A stretch of 6,487 nt of DNA, from NCBI GenBank assembly GCA_030429325.1, contig JAUICT010000128.1, positions 1 to 6,487 of the forward strand. The letters run 5' to 3'. Origin of the DNA: Bacteroidia bacterium. GTDB lineage: Bacteria; Bacteroidota; Bacteroidia; Flavobacteriales; Flavobacteriaceae. Of the stretch, positions 1 to 6,271 are shown one piece after another. The number at the start of each line of letters is the position of its first letter. The first letter of the stretch is position 1. Below the pieces are notes generated by a model. It was not told where the DNA came from. It made no database searches and worked only from the letters and a program-made list of their open reading frames with translations. The translations under genes and the position numbers were made by a program.

Positions 1-41
1 CGGGAACCAATCTTATTTTGGGATTGGGGTATGTGTTCTAA
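1..41 (+). CDS. C-terminal end of a probable outer-membrane beta-barrel protein (partial)
   Basis: Only the last 12 codons are in the window, read from base 3 to a TAA at 39-41; the rest lies upstream. The peptide GTNLILGLGYVF alternates hydrophobic and small residues and ends in phenylalanine, which is how the final strand of many outer-membrane beta-barrels ends. The following palindromic terminator fits the end of a plus-strand gene. Another frame (from base 2, ending GIGVCVLK with TAA at 44-46) is also open, so the frame choice is an inference from the strand pattern. No function can be given. Confidence 0.45.
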   Translation, partial: GTNLILGLGYVF

Positions 42-44
42 AAT

Positions 45-73
45 AAAAAAGGCACGGAATTCCGTGCCTTTTT
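45..73. terminator. Bidirectional intrinsic terminator
   Basis: The perfect palindrome GGCACGGAATTCCGTGCC (51-68) is flanked by six A on the left and five T on the right. It can therefore form a GC-rich 7-bp stem with an AATT loop followed by a U-run on either strand. It lies between the end of the plus-strand partial gene and the end of the minus-strand lipoprotein gene, so it probably serves both convergent genes. Confidence 0.9.
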
Positions 74-92
74 CCATATGTATCGCTCTAGA

Positions 93-392
93 CTAGATTT
101 TCACACTATCAATGGCTTTTTTGGCCGCTTCTTTGGTCTTGTCCATGGCATCCTCTCCAGCTTTTTTAATGCTGTCCAAGGCTTTTTCACCCATTTCTTG
201 TGCTTCTTTTCCAGCTTCCTTGATGGCATCGCCTGCATCTTTTGCGGCATCCTCAAGGCTTTCACCGGCATCTTCAAGGGCTTCTGTAGCTTCTTCGGAA
301 GCTTCTTTTGCTTTATCGGATGCCTCTTTACAGGATGTCAGCACGGACATCGATAAGGACAGGGCCATAACAGTAATAAAGACTTTTTTCAT
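93..392 (-). CDS. Small lipoprotein with 11-residue amphipathic helical repeats
   Basis: This 99-residue protein starts with a lipoprotein signal peptide: MKK, a hydrophobic stretch at 4-17, and the lipobox LTSC with the acylated cysteine at 21. The residues after the cysteine are K-E, a partial match to the Lys-acidic surface-export signal described for Bacteroidota lipoproteins. The rest (22-99) is almost only A, K, E, D, G and S, with no aromatic residue and no proline. From residue 40 it falls into a clear 11-residue period (EDAGESLEDAA, KDAGDAIKEAG, KEAQEMGEKAL, DSIKKAGEDAM, DKTKEAAKKAI). Such repeats form long amphipathic helices, as in LEA group 3, YtxH-like or apolipoprotein-like proteins. 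It would be anchored to a membrane and processed by LspA, which is encoded in this window. Its role is unknown; stress protection or envelope spacing is conjecture. No clear flavobacterial promoter was seen upstream on its strand. Confidence 0.85.
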   Translation of the reverse strand: MKKVFITVMALSLSMSVLTSCKEASDKAKEASEEATEALEDAGESLEDAAKDAGDAIKEAGKEAQEMGEKALDSIKKAGEDAMDKTKEAAKKAIDSVKI

Positions 393-508
393 GTTTATAT
401 GGTTTAGCGTTAATCCTGTTAAGATATGGAATTTAAGATAAATGGAAGATTTTGATTATATCATATTTAGGTTAAGGATATTAAGTGAATACTAATGCCT
501 TTTCAGGA

Positions 509-538
509 GGTGTAATTCCATCTAAATTTATAATTTTG
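509..538 (+). promoter_or_regulatory. Predicted promoter of ileS (flavobacterial type)
   Basis: TAATTTTG at 531-538 matches the Bacteroidota -7 consensus TAnnTTTG fully, and is followed by CAAAC as in many flavobacterial promoters. At the expected distance upstream the -33 position reads GGTG (509-512), a partial match to TTTG. Transcription would start near 545, giving a leader of about 28 bases before the ileS ATG. The rest of the 180-base divergent region (393-572) shows no T-box, riboswitch or other structure I can recognise. Confidence 0.6.
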
Positions 539-572
539 CAAACTTGGAATTCTAGAAGAAGTAGCAGTAGAT

Positions 573-3500
573 ATGAAGTTTGCGGAATATAAGGGATTGG
601 ATTTACCAAAGGTATCGGAAGAAGTTCTGGACTTTTGGAAAAAGAACCAGATTTTTGAAAAAAGTGTTTCCACTAGGGAGGGCAAGGAGAGTTATGTGTT
701 TTACGAAGGGCCGCCTTCCGCAAACGGTATGCCGGGCATTCACCACGTGATGGCCCGTACCATTAAGGATATTTTCCCAAGGTACAAAACCATGAAGGGT
801 TTTCAGGTAAAGCGTAAAGCCGGTTGGGACACCCATGGCCTCCCCATAGAGATCGGGGTGGAAAAAGAACTCGGTATCACCAAAGAGGATATTGGCAAGA
901 AAATCTCTGTTGAAGAATATAACGCTGCTTGTAAAAAAGCGGTAATGCGCTACACGGATGTCTGGAACGAGATGACCGAGAAAATTGGGTATTGGGTAGA
1001 TATGGATGATCCCTACATCACCTACAAGCCCAAATATATGGAATCCGTTTGGTGGTTGTTGAAGCAAATCTATGACAAGGGATTGCTGTACAAAGGCTAT
1101 ACCATTCAGCCCTATTCGCCAAAAGCGGGTACCGGATTGAGTTCCCATGAGCTTAACCAACCAGGGACCTATCAAGATGTAACCGATACCACGGTTACGG
1201 CTCAGTTTAAGGCTAAAAAGGAAACCCTTCCTGATTTTCTGAAAGGAATCGAGGGCGATTTGTATTTTTTGGCATGGACGACCACACCTTGGACGTTGCC
1301 TTCCAACACCGCATTGACTGTAGGGCCAAAAATTGAATATGTTACCGTGAAGACCTTCAACCAGTATACGTTTGAACCCATAACCGTGGTATTGGCCAAA
1401 GGTTTGGTGGGAAAACAATTTGCTGGGAAATTCACCCAAGTGGAAACCGAATCGGAATTGGCCGAATTCAACGAAGGTGATAAAAAGGTTCCATATTGGG
1501 TTGGGGAAAGCTTTGTGGGCAAGGATTTGGTCGGTATCCAATACGAACAACTATTGCCGTATGCGCTTCCCTACCAAAATCCTGAAAATGCATTCCGTGT
1601 AATTTCCGGGGATTTTGTGACCACGGAAGATGGTACCGGTATCGTGCACACGGCGCCCACCTTTGGTGCGGATGATGCCTTGGTGGCCAAACAGGCCAAA
1701 CCGGAAGTACCCCCCATGCTCGTCTTGGATGAAAACAACAACCCCGTTCCCTTGGTGGATCTACAGGGAAGGTTCAGACCGGAGATGAAGGAGTTGGGGG
1801 GCAAGTACGTCAAAAATGAATATTACGAAGATGGTGAAGCTCCCGATAAATCGGTTGATGTTGAGATTGCCATCAAACTAAAGGAAGAGAACAAAGCCTT
1901 TAAGGTGGAAAAATATGTCCACAGCTACCCCAACTGCTGGCGTACCGATAAGCCTATTTTATATTACCCGTTGAACTCTTGGTTCATCAAGGTCACCGAT
2001 GTCAAGGATCGTATGTTCGAGTTGAACCAGACCATCAACTGGAAGCCAAAGGCAACCGGTGAAGGACGTTTTGGCAACTGGTTGGCCAATGCCAACGACT
2101 GGAACTTGTCCCGCTCTAGATATTGGGGGATTCCGTTGCCGATCTGGAGAACCGAGGATGGCAAGGAAGAACTCATCATAGGCTCTGTGGAAGAGCTCAA
2201 GACCGAGATGACCAAAGCCGTTGAAGCTGGGGTGCTGGACAAAGATGTTTTTGAAGATTTTGTGGTGGGCGATATGAGTGAGGCCAACTATGACAATATC
2301 GACCTGCATAAAAACATTGTGGACGGGATAACCTTGGTGTCTCCGTCAGGGCAACCCATGAAACGGGAATCAGACCTTATCGACGTTTGGTTTGACAGTG
2401 GCTCCATGCCCTATGCCCAATGGCACTACCCCTTTGAAAACAAGGAATTGATAGATGATGGTGTGGCGTTCCCGGCCAATTTTATTGCAGAAGGCGTAGA
2501 TCAGACCCGTGGATGGTTCTATACACTCCATGCCATTGCTTCGATGGTCTTCGATACGGTTTCGTACAAAAATGTAGTCTCTAATGGACTGGTTCTGGAT
2601 AAAGAAGGCAAGAAAATGTCCAAACGTTTGGGCAATGCCGTGGATCCCTTTGAAGTATTGCCGGAACATGGCCCCGATGCCACGCGCTGGTACATGATTT
2701 CCAATGCCAATCCATGGGATAACCTAAAATTTGATATTGATGGAATTGTTGAGGTGAAGCGAAAGTTTTTCGGAACACTGTACAACACCTATTCCTTTAT
2801 GGCGCTTTACGCCAATATTGATGAGTTCACGTATACCGAAGCAGATGTTCCATTGAAGGAAAGACCTGAAATAGATCAATGGATCTTGTCCGAGCTGCAT
2901 ACCTTGATCAAAGGCGTGGATGAGGCGTATGCCGATTATGAGGCCACAAGGGCAACCCGTATGATTTCTGATTTTGTACAGGAAAACCTCAGTAACTGGT
3001 ATGTGCGATTAAGCAGAAGACGGTTCTGGAAGGGAGATTATCAACAAGATAAGATCTCAGCCTATCAGACCTTATACACTTGTTTGAATACAGTGGCCAA
3101 ACTATCGGCTCCCGTGGCTCCATTTTTCATGGAACAGTTGTACAAGGATTTGAACAAGGCCTCATCAAAAGAAAATTTTGAAAGCGTGCATTTGGCAGAG
3201 TTTCCGGTTTTTGATCCTGCCATGGTGAACAAAAAGTTGGAGCGTAAAATGCAATTGGCCCAGAAAGTATCTTCATTGGTGCTTTCCATCAGACAGAAAG
3301 AAAAGATAAAGGTGCGCCAACCGCTTCAAAAAATAATGATCCCTATTTTGGACAACACCCAAAAGGAAGATATCGAGGCGGTTTCAACCTTGATCAAATC
3401 CGAGGTGAACGTCAAAGAGATAGAATTGCTCGATGATGCTTCAGGCATTCTGGTAAAACAAATAAAACCTAATTTTAAGGTTTTAGGGCCTAAATTTGGT

Positions 3501-3974
3501 AAGGATATGAAGGCCATTGCTGCCGCAGTGGGCCAATTGGGCCAAGAGGATATCCAAAAAATGGAAAGTGAAGGCGAATTATTGCTTGAATTGGATAATA
3601 AAAGCGTTAATTTACAGTTGACAGATGTAGAAATAACCTCACAAGATATTGAAGGTTGGTTGGTGGCAAGTTCCGGATCGCTTACTGTAGCCTTGGATGT
3701 TACCATAGACGAAGCCCTTAGAAAAGAGGGAATTGCGAGGGAATTGGTCAACAGGATCCAAAACATCCGAAAAGAATCTGGATTTGAAGTAACGGATAAA
3801 ATTGACATTAAAATACTGAAGGACGGTTTTGTGGAAAATGCGGTTTCCAGTAACGAGGATTACATAAAAACGGAAACCTTGACGGCAGAACTGAATTTTG
3901 AGGAAAAACTAGATGAAGGCATTGCAATTGCCTTTGATGAAGTGAATACAAAATTGTTTATTCAAAAGCATTAG
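573..3974 (+). CDS. ileS: Isoleucyl-tRNA synthetase, IleRS2 type with GIHH signature
   Basis: This cytoplasmic class I synthetase charges tRNA-Ile with isoleucine; its 1133 residues are the usual length for the Bacteroidota/eukaryote-like IleRS2 form. Visible landmarks in order are the N-terminal catalytic signature at 47-58 (PPSANGMPGIHH), WDTHG at 85-89, the CP1 editing domain with WTTTPWTLPSN from 235 and GTGIVHTAP at 354-362 followed by the acidic pair D367-D368, the SRSRYWGIPLP segment, WFDSG, KMSKR at 681-685, the helical anticodon-binding domain, and a C-terminal extension of DUF5915 type. The first and third positions of HIGH are swapped to GIHH at 55-58. The zinc cysteines of other IleRS are largely absent: YSPKAGTG stands where many have CxxC, and only one Cys remains in SYPNCWRTDKP. 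The ATG at 573 fits the promoter and the family N-terminus, although there is no clear Shine-Dalgarno sequence. It is first in the cluster, 3 bases before the DksA-like gene. Confidence 0.97.
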   Translation: MKFAEYKGLDLPKVSEEVLDFWKKNQIFEKSVSTREGKESYVFYEGPPSANGMPGIHHVMARTIKDIFPRYKTMKGFQVKRKAGWDTHGLPIEIGVEKELGITKEDIGKKISVEEYNAACKKAVMRYTDVWNEMTEKIGYWVDMDDPYITYKPKYMESVWWLLKQIYDKGLLYKGYTIQPYSPKAGTGLSSHELNQPGTYQDVTDTTVTAQFKAKKETLPDFLKGIEGDLYFLAWTTTPWTLPSNTALTVGPKIEYVTVKTFNQYTFEPITVVLAKGLVGKQFAGKFTQVETESELAEFNEGDKKVPYWVGESFVGKDLVGIQYEQLLPYALPYQNPENAFRVISGDFVTTEDGTGIVHTAPTFGADDALVAKQAKPEVPPMLVLDENNNPVPLVDLQGRFRPEMKELGGKYVKNEYYEDGEAPDKSVDVEIAIKLKEENKAFKVEKYVHSYPNCWRTDKPILYYPLNSWFIKVTDVKDRMFELNQTINWKPKATGEGRFGNWLANANDWNLSRSRYWGIPLPIWRTEDGKEELIIGSVEELKTEMTKAVEAGVLDKDVFEDFVVGDMSEANYDNIDLHKNIVDGITLVSPSGQPMKRESDLIDVWFDSGSMPYAQWHYPFENKELIDDGVAFPANFIAEGVDQTRGWFYTLHAIASMVFDTVSYKNVVSNGLVLDKEGKKMSKRLGNAVDPFEVLPEHGPDATRWYMISNANPWDNLKFDIDGIVEVKRKFFGTLYNTYSFMALYANIDEFTYTEADVPLKERPEIDQWILSELHTLIKGVDEAYADYEATRATRMISDFVQENLSNWYVRLSRRRFWKGDYQQDKISAYQTLYTCLNTVAKLSAPVAPFFMEQLYKDLNKASSKENFESVHLAEFPVFDPAMVNKKLERKMQLAQKVSSLVLSIRQKEKIKVRQPLQKIMIPILDNTQKEDIEAVSTLIKSEVNVKEIELLDDASGILVKQIKPNFKVLGPKFGKDMKAIAAAVGQLGQEDIQKMESEGELLLELDNKSVNLQLTDVEITSQDIEGWLVASSGSLTVALDVTIDEALRKEGIARELVNRIQNIRKESGFEVTDKIDIKILKDGFVENAVSSNEDYIKTETLTAELNFEEKLDEGIAIAFDEVNTKLFIQKH

Positions 3975-3977
3975 AAC

Positions 3978-4361
3978 ATGGCAGAAGAACTTAAAGTAAG
4001 ATATTCGGATAAAGATCTTGAGGAATTCAGGGCCTTGATAGAAGAGAAAATTGAAAAGGCTAAAAGCCATTTGGAACTTTTGAAGAGTTCCTATATGAAC
4101 GATGGTAACAACGGAACGGACGATACTTCGCCCACCTTCAAAGCCTTTGAAGAAGGTTCGGAGACCATGAGCAAGGAGGCCAATACCCAACTTGCCATTC
4201 GTCAGGAAAAATTTATCCGGGACCTTAAGAGCGCTCTTTTAAGAATCGAGAACAAGACGTATGGAATTTGCAGGGTTACAGGAAAACTCATCAATAAGGA
4301 AAGGTTGAAACTTGTTCCGCATGCTACGTTGAGTATAGAGGCAAAGAACATGCAGAAATAA
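3978..4361 (+). CDS. dksA: TraR/DksA-family transcription factor lacking the zinc site
   Basis: DksA proteins bind the RNA polymerase secondary channel and, with ppGpp, adjust transcription during starvation. This 127-residue protein has the family layout: an N-terminal coiled coil (about 10-95, rich in E and K with a short loop at 41-57) and a C-terminal globular part starting YGIC at 95-98. From C98 on it aligns without gaps with my recollection of E. coli DksA, and the four zinc cysteines become C98, T101, S119 and A122, so no zinc can be held in the usual way. This C-T-S-A pattern resembles zinc-independent DksA2 of Pseudomonas. At the coiled-coil tip the same ungapped alignment puts E58 at the place of the important Asp74, so the acidic character is kept. 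The gene begins 3 bases after ileS and ends directly on an intrinsic terminator, so it is probably cotranscribed with ileS. Confidence 0.9.
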   Translation: MAEELKVRYSDKDLEEFRALIEEKIEKAKSHLELLKSSYMNDGNNGTDDTSPTFKAFEEGSETMSKEANTQLAIRQEKFIRDLKSALLRIENKTYGICRVTGKLINKERLKLVPHATLSIEAKNMQK

Positions 4362-4384
4362 AAAAGCGCCTTAGGGCGTTTTTT
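4361..4384 (+). terminator. Intrinsic terminator after the ileS-dksA unit
   Basis: The stem CGCC (4367-4370) pairs with GGCG (4375-4378) across the loop TTAG. It is extended by a G-U pair and by A-U pairs between the A-run at 4361-4365 and the T-run at 4379-4384. The hairpin begins at the last base of the dksA stop codon, and the T-run ends 4 bases before the ATG of the next gene, so it may terminate only partly or act as an attenuator for that gene. Confidence 0.75.
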
Positions 4385-4388
4385 GTTT

Positions 4389-5009
4389 ATGAGGGCAATG
4401 TTTTTTTTAATGGGCTTCTTTTTCCTTGTACAGGTGCAAGGCCAAAAAAGGGTAAAAAAAGCCTTTATTGGCCCTAGAACGGAGTTTGTTCAAATTGATG
4501 CCCAAAATTGCTATACCATTGAACTAAGTACTGCTACCACCAACGAAGTCAATGTTGCTGCCAGCATAGAGGGAGAATATGCCAAAGACTTGTTGGTTTC
4601 CATTGAAGAGGAAGGATCAACCCTACGAATCAGTGCCGACTTTCAACCAAATTTCACCAACCCCAATGATAAACTAAGTGCGCACAAAGTAATTTCCATT
4701 GCATTGCGGATTACGGTTCCGTACTATAAAAATGTATCCATTTTTGGAACCAAAAGCGAAGTGCAGGTTGAAGGGAATTACAAAAACTTGAACATTAAAC
4801 TTTCCGAGGGCCGATGCGTTCTTGAGAATGTTTCAGAAAAAGTGGAGGTGACCACGCAAAGTGGGGATATTTGGTTAACGACCAGCGATGGACATATATT
4901 GGCGGAAAGCTCTTATGGGAATGTGGAACGTAACCCAATTCCAAAAGGGAATAACCAATATGTGTTGAAGAGTGTGGAGGGTAACATCCATCTTAGGAAA
5001 ACAAAATAA
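4389..5009 (+). CDS. Secreted DUF4097-like beta-repeat protein, function unknown
   Basis: With the ATG at 4389 the product has 206 residues. An in-frame TTG at 4383 lies inside the terminator T-run and is less likely; an ATG at 4398 is a possible alternative. The N-terminus is a signal peptide: MRAM, a hydrophobic stretch rich in F and L to residue 14, then VQVQG before Q19, a typical Bacteroidota signal peptidase I site. There is no lipobox and no later membrane segment, so a periplasmic or outer-surface location is expected. The mature part is rich in short beta strands. Towards the end it has the loop pattern VEVTTQSGDIWL, SDGHILAESSYGNV and KSVEGNIHL (about 152-202), as in DUF4097/DUF2807 putative adhesin proteins, which fold as stacked beta turns. 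Two cysteines (C41, C143) could form a disulfide. The gene lies between dksA and lspA, and the lspA promoter overlaps its end. I cannot assign a biochemical role. Confidence 0.75.
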   Translation: MRAMFFLMGFFFLVQVQGQKRVKKAFIGPRTEFVQIDAQNCYTIELSTATTNEVNVAASIEGEYAKDLLVSIEEEGSTLRISADFQPNFTNPNDKLSAHKVISIALRITVPYYKNVSIFGTKSEVQVEGNYKNLNIKLSEGRCVLENVSEKVEVTTQSGDIWLTTSDGHILAESSYGNVERNPIPKGNNQYVLKSVEGNIHLRKTK

Positions 5010-5023
5010 TATCTATATTTTTG
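4993..5023 (+). promoter_or_regulatory. Predicted promoter of lspA
   Basis: TATTTTTG at 5016-5023 fits the -7 consensus TAnnTTTG and is followed by CAAC, as at the ileS promoter. Nineteen bases upstream, TTAG at 4993-4996 matches three of four bases of the -33 element TTTG. The promoter overlaps the last codons and stop of the DUF4097-like gene and would give lspA a leader of about 10 bases, making lspA independent of the upstream terminator. Confidence 0.6.
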
Positions 5024-5040
5024 CAACTTCGTTAAAAGAT

Positions 5041-5670
5041 ATGAGTTTAAAAAAATCCTTGTTCATCATTGTTTTGATCCTGCTCGTGGATCAGATAAGC
5101 AAAATCTATATCAAGACCAGTTTTGTCTTGGGAGAATCAGTGGACGTGTTGGGATGGTTCAAAATACTTTTTATTGAAAATGAAGGAGCGGCTTGGGGAA
5201 CCAAATTGAGCGATCTTTTGCCTATTTCTGAACCTGTTGGAAAGTTGATACTGACTGTTTTCCGAATTTTTGCCGTTTTTGGAATTGGCTATTGGCTGTG
5301 GGACATCACCAAAAAGAAATCCCCAAGGACTTTGATTTTGGCTGTATCACTAATTTTCGCAGGGGCCTTGGGCAATATCATCGATTCTGTCTTTTACGGG
5401 GTCATTTTTGATCATAGCAGCGGACAGGTGGCCACATTGTTTTCTGATGAACCTTATGGAAGTTTATTGCACGGAAAAGTGGTGGACATGCTTTACTTTC
5501 CGATGATAGATACGACATGGCCCGATTGGGTTCCGTCCATTGGAGGCAACAGATTCCGTTTTTTTGAACCCGTTTTCAACATAGCGGATACGGCGATAAG
5601 TACAGGGGTCGGAATTTTAATTGTTTTCAATAAAAAGGCATTTCCAAAACAGGAAGAAGTAGCGGATTAA
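5041..5670 (+). CDS. lspA: Lipoprotein signal peptidase (signal peptidase II)
   Basis: This inner-membrane aspartic protease removes the signal peptide of prolipoproteins after their cysteine has been diacylated by Lgt. The ATG at 5041 gives 209 residues starting MSLKKSLFIIV; the frame is open further upstream, but that part overlaps the predicted promoter and the previous gene. Visible family motifs are DQISK (17-21) at the end of membrane helix 1, NEGAAWG (47-53), GNIID with catalytic D115, and FNIAD with catalytic D183. Four membrane helices lie near 6-25, 66-87, 96-115 and 180-197. Typical LspA has about 160-170 residues with the two aspartates about 20 apart. Here they are 68 apart because an extra stretch (roughly 120-172, including HGKVVDMLYF and the WPDWVPS region) is inserted on the periplasmic side; I believe this is shared by other Bacteroidota. 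The stop codon overlaps that of the convergent cyclo-ligase gene. ileS-lspA adjacency is widely conserved in bacteria. Confidence 0.96.
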   Translation: MSLKKSLFIIVLILLVDQISKIYIKTSFVLGESVDVLGWFKILFIENEGAAWGTKLSDLLPISEPVGKLILTVFRIFAVFGIGYWLWDITKKKSPRTLILAVSLIFAGALGNIIDSVFYGVIFDHSSGQVATLFSDEPYGSLLHGKVVDMLYFPMIDTTWPDWVPSIGGNRFRFFEPVFNIADTAISTGVGILIVFNKKAFPKQEEVAD

Positions 5671-6230
5671 AATTTGTATACCTTCTTTGGGGTAACGCAG
5701 TAGTCCAGCTTCACATCACTTTGGTGGGTGTCCATAATCATGGATTCCTCCACCTCAAAAAAAGAAAGCCCAATTTTAACGGTTTCCGCTCTGCATTTAC
5801 TTAGTAAAGTGTCATAGAATCCTTTACCGTACCCTACACGGTTTCCGTTGTAATCAAAGGCCAAAAGAGGCAAAAAGACCACATCTATTTTATTTTCTGG
5901 AATTAAAATACCGTCTACGGGCTCGGGAATGTGCCACGTATTTTTTTTGAGTACGGTATTGTCTGTCAACAAGTAATTTTCCAAGGAATTTTGCCCCACT
6001 ACTTTTGGAACCACTATATTTTTGTCTTTTCCTTGAAGCAGGGTAATCAAGGGCAGCGTGTCGACTTCCTTATGCTCCTCAATGCTCAGAAAAATATGGA
6101 AATAAAAAAAATCCCAAATTGGGATTTGAAGTACATGATTTGTAAGGAGTATACTTAAATCCGAGGTATAGGAGGCATCAAGCTCGGCCCTTAGATTTTT
6201 GTATTTTTTTCTTAGTTCATGTTTCAACAT
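5667..6230 (-). CDS. fau: 5-formyltetrahydrofolate cyclo-ligase (MTHFS, YgfA/Fau family)
   Basis: This cytoplasmic enzyme uses ATP to turn 5-formyltetrahydrofolate into 5,10-methenyltetrahydrofolate, returning a folate storage or inhibitor form to one-carbon metabolism. The 187 residues match the usual length. Family signs are the N-terminal basic helix with K3 and R7-K8-K9 (nucleotide contact), EVDT at 55-58 in the substrate pocket, IPEP at 101-104, and the strong signature from D116 to D140 containing LLAFD and NRVGYGKGFYD (130-140), which binds ATP phosphate and magnesium. The C-terminus has GLSFF (154-158) and DYCVTPKKVY. The ATG at 6230 is directly preceded by an in-frame TAG that closes a 12-codon ORF, so translation must start here or be coupled to that ORF; no Shine-Dalgarno sequence lies directly before this ATG. 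Its stop overlaps the lspA stop. Other symbols in use are ygfA and yqgN. Confidence 0.93.
   Translation of the reverse strand: MLKHELRKKYKNLRAELDASYTSDLSILLTNHVLQIPIWDFFYFHIFLSIEEHKEVDTLPLITLLQGKDKNIVVPKVVGQNSLENYLLTDNTVLKKNTWHIPEPVDGILIPENKIDVVFLPLLAFDYNGNRVGYGKGFYDTLLSKCRAETVKIGLSFFEVEESMIMDTHQSDVKLDYCVTPKKVYKF
6104..6127 (-). terminator. Terminator-like hairpin inside the cyclo-ligase coding sequence
   Basis: On the minus strand the arms AAATCCCAA and TTGGGATTT (6119-6127 and 6109-6117, one base between) can form a 7-8 bp hairpin. It is followed by a run of eight T (6111-6104). It lies about 100 bases after the start codon and encodes residues around 35-43. The shape is that of an intrinsic terminator, but the stem has only three GC pairs, so real activity is uncertain. 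Confidence 0.3.
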
Positions 6231-6269
6231 CTAGTGCTGAAATTTGGGGTAGTGTTTTGGGGCATACAT
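6231..6269 (-). CDS. Possible 12-codon leader ORF before the cyclo-ligase
   Basis: The ORF reads MYAPKHYPKFQH and ends in TAG, with no gap to the cyclo-ligase ATG and in the same frame. It has the best Shine-Dalgarno sequence of the window, AGGAG at 6281-6277, seven bases before the ATG. This arrangement would suit termination-reinitiation coupling into the cyclo-ligase. It is too short for any homology-based statement, and the frame is also open upstream without a start codon, so it could be chance. Confidence 0.3.
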   Translation of the reverse strand: MYAPKHYPKFQH

Positions 6270-6271
6270 TT

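Noticed and set aside
78..441. Two overlapping plus-strand ORFs opposite the small lipoprotein gene
   Set aside because: They are the antisense of a low-complexity repeat gene, whose regular codon pattern keeps other frames open. The F- or A/S-rich products have no start context, and the minus-strand frame has a clear lipobox and repeats.
505..512. Perfect Shine-Dalgarno-like AGGAGGTG upstream of ileS
   Set aside because: No start codon follows at a usable distance, and it lies upstream of the predicted transcription start of ileS, so it is probably chance.
393..572. T-box or other riboswitch in the ileS leader
   Set aside because: The predicted leader is only about 28 bases, and there is no T-box core sequence, specifier stem or terminator upstream of ileS.
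603..1550. A 315-codon minus-strand ORF inside ileS
   Set aside because: It lies wholly within the conserved catalytic and editing regions of ileS, and its translation has no recognisable motif. It is a shadow of the real gene.
4398..4408. Run of eight T in the DUF4097-like signal peptide as a phase-variation tract
   Set aside because: Runs of eight occur elsewhere in this window (5941-5948, 6104-6111) within housekeeping coding sequence, so the run length is not distinctive here.
4972..5040. N-terminal extension of LspA by 23 residues
   Set aside because: The frame is open, but the extension overlaps the preceding gene and the promoter, and the ATG at 5041 gives the normal LspA N-terminus with basic residues before helix 1.
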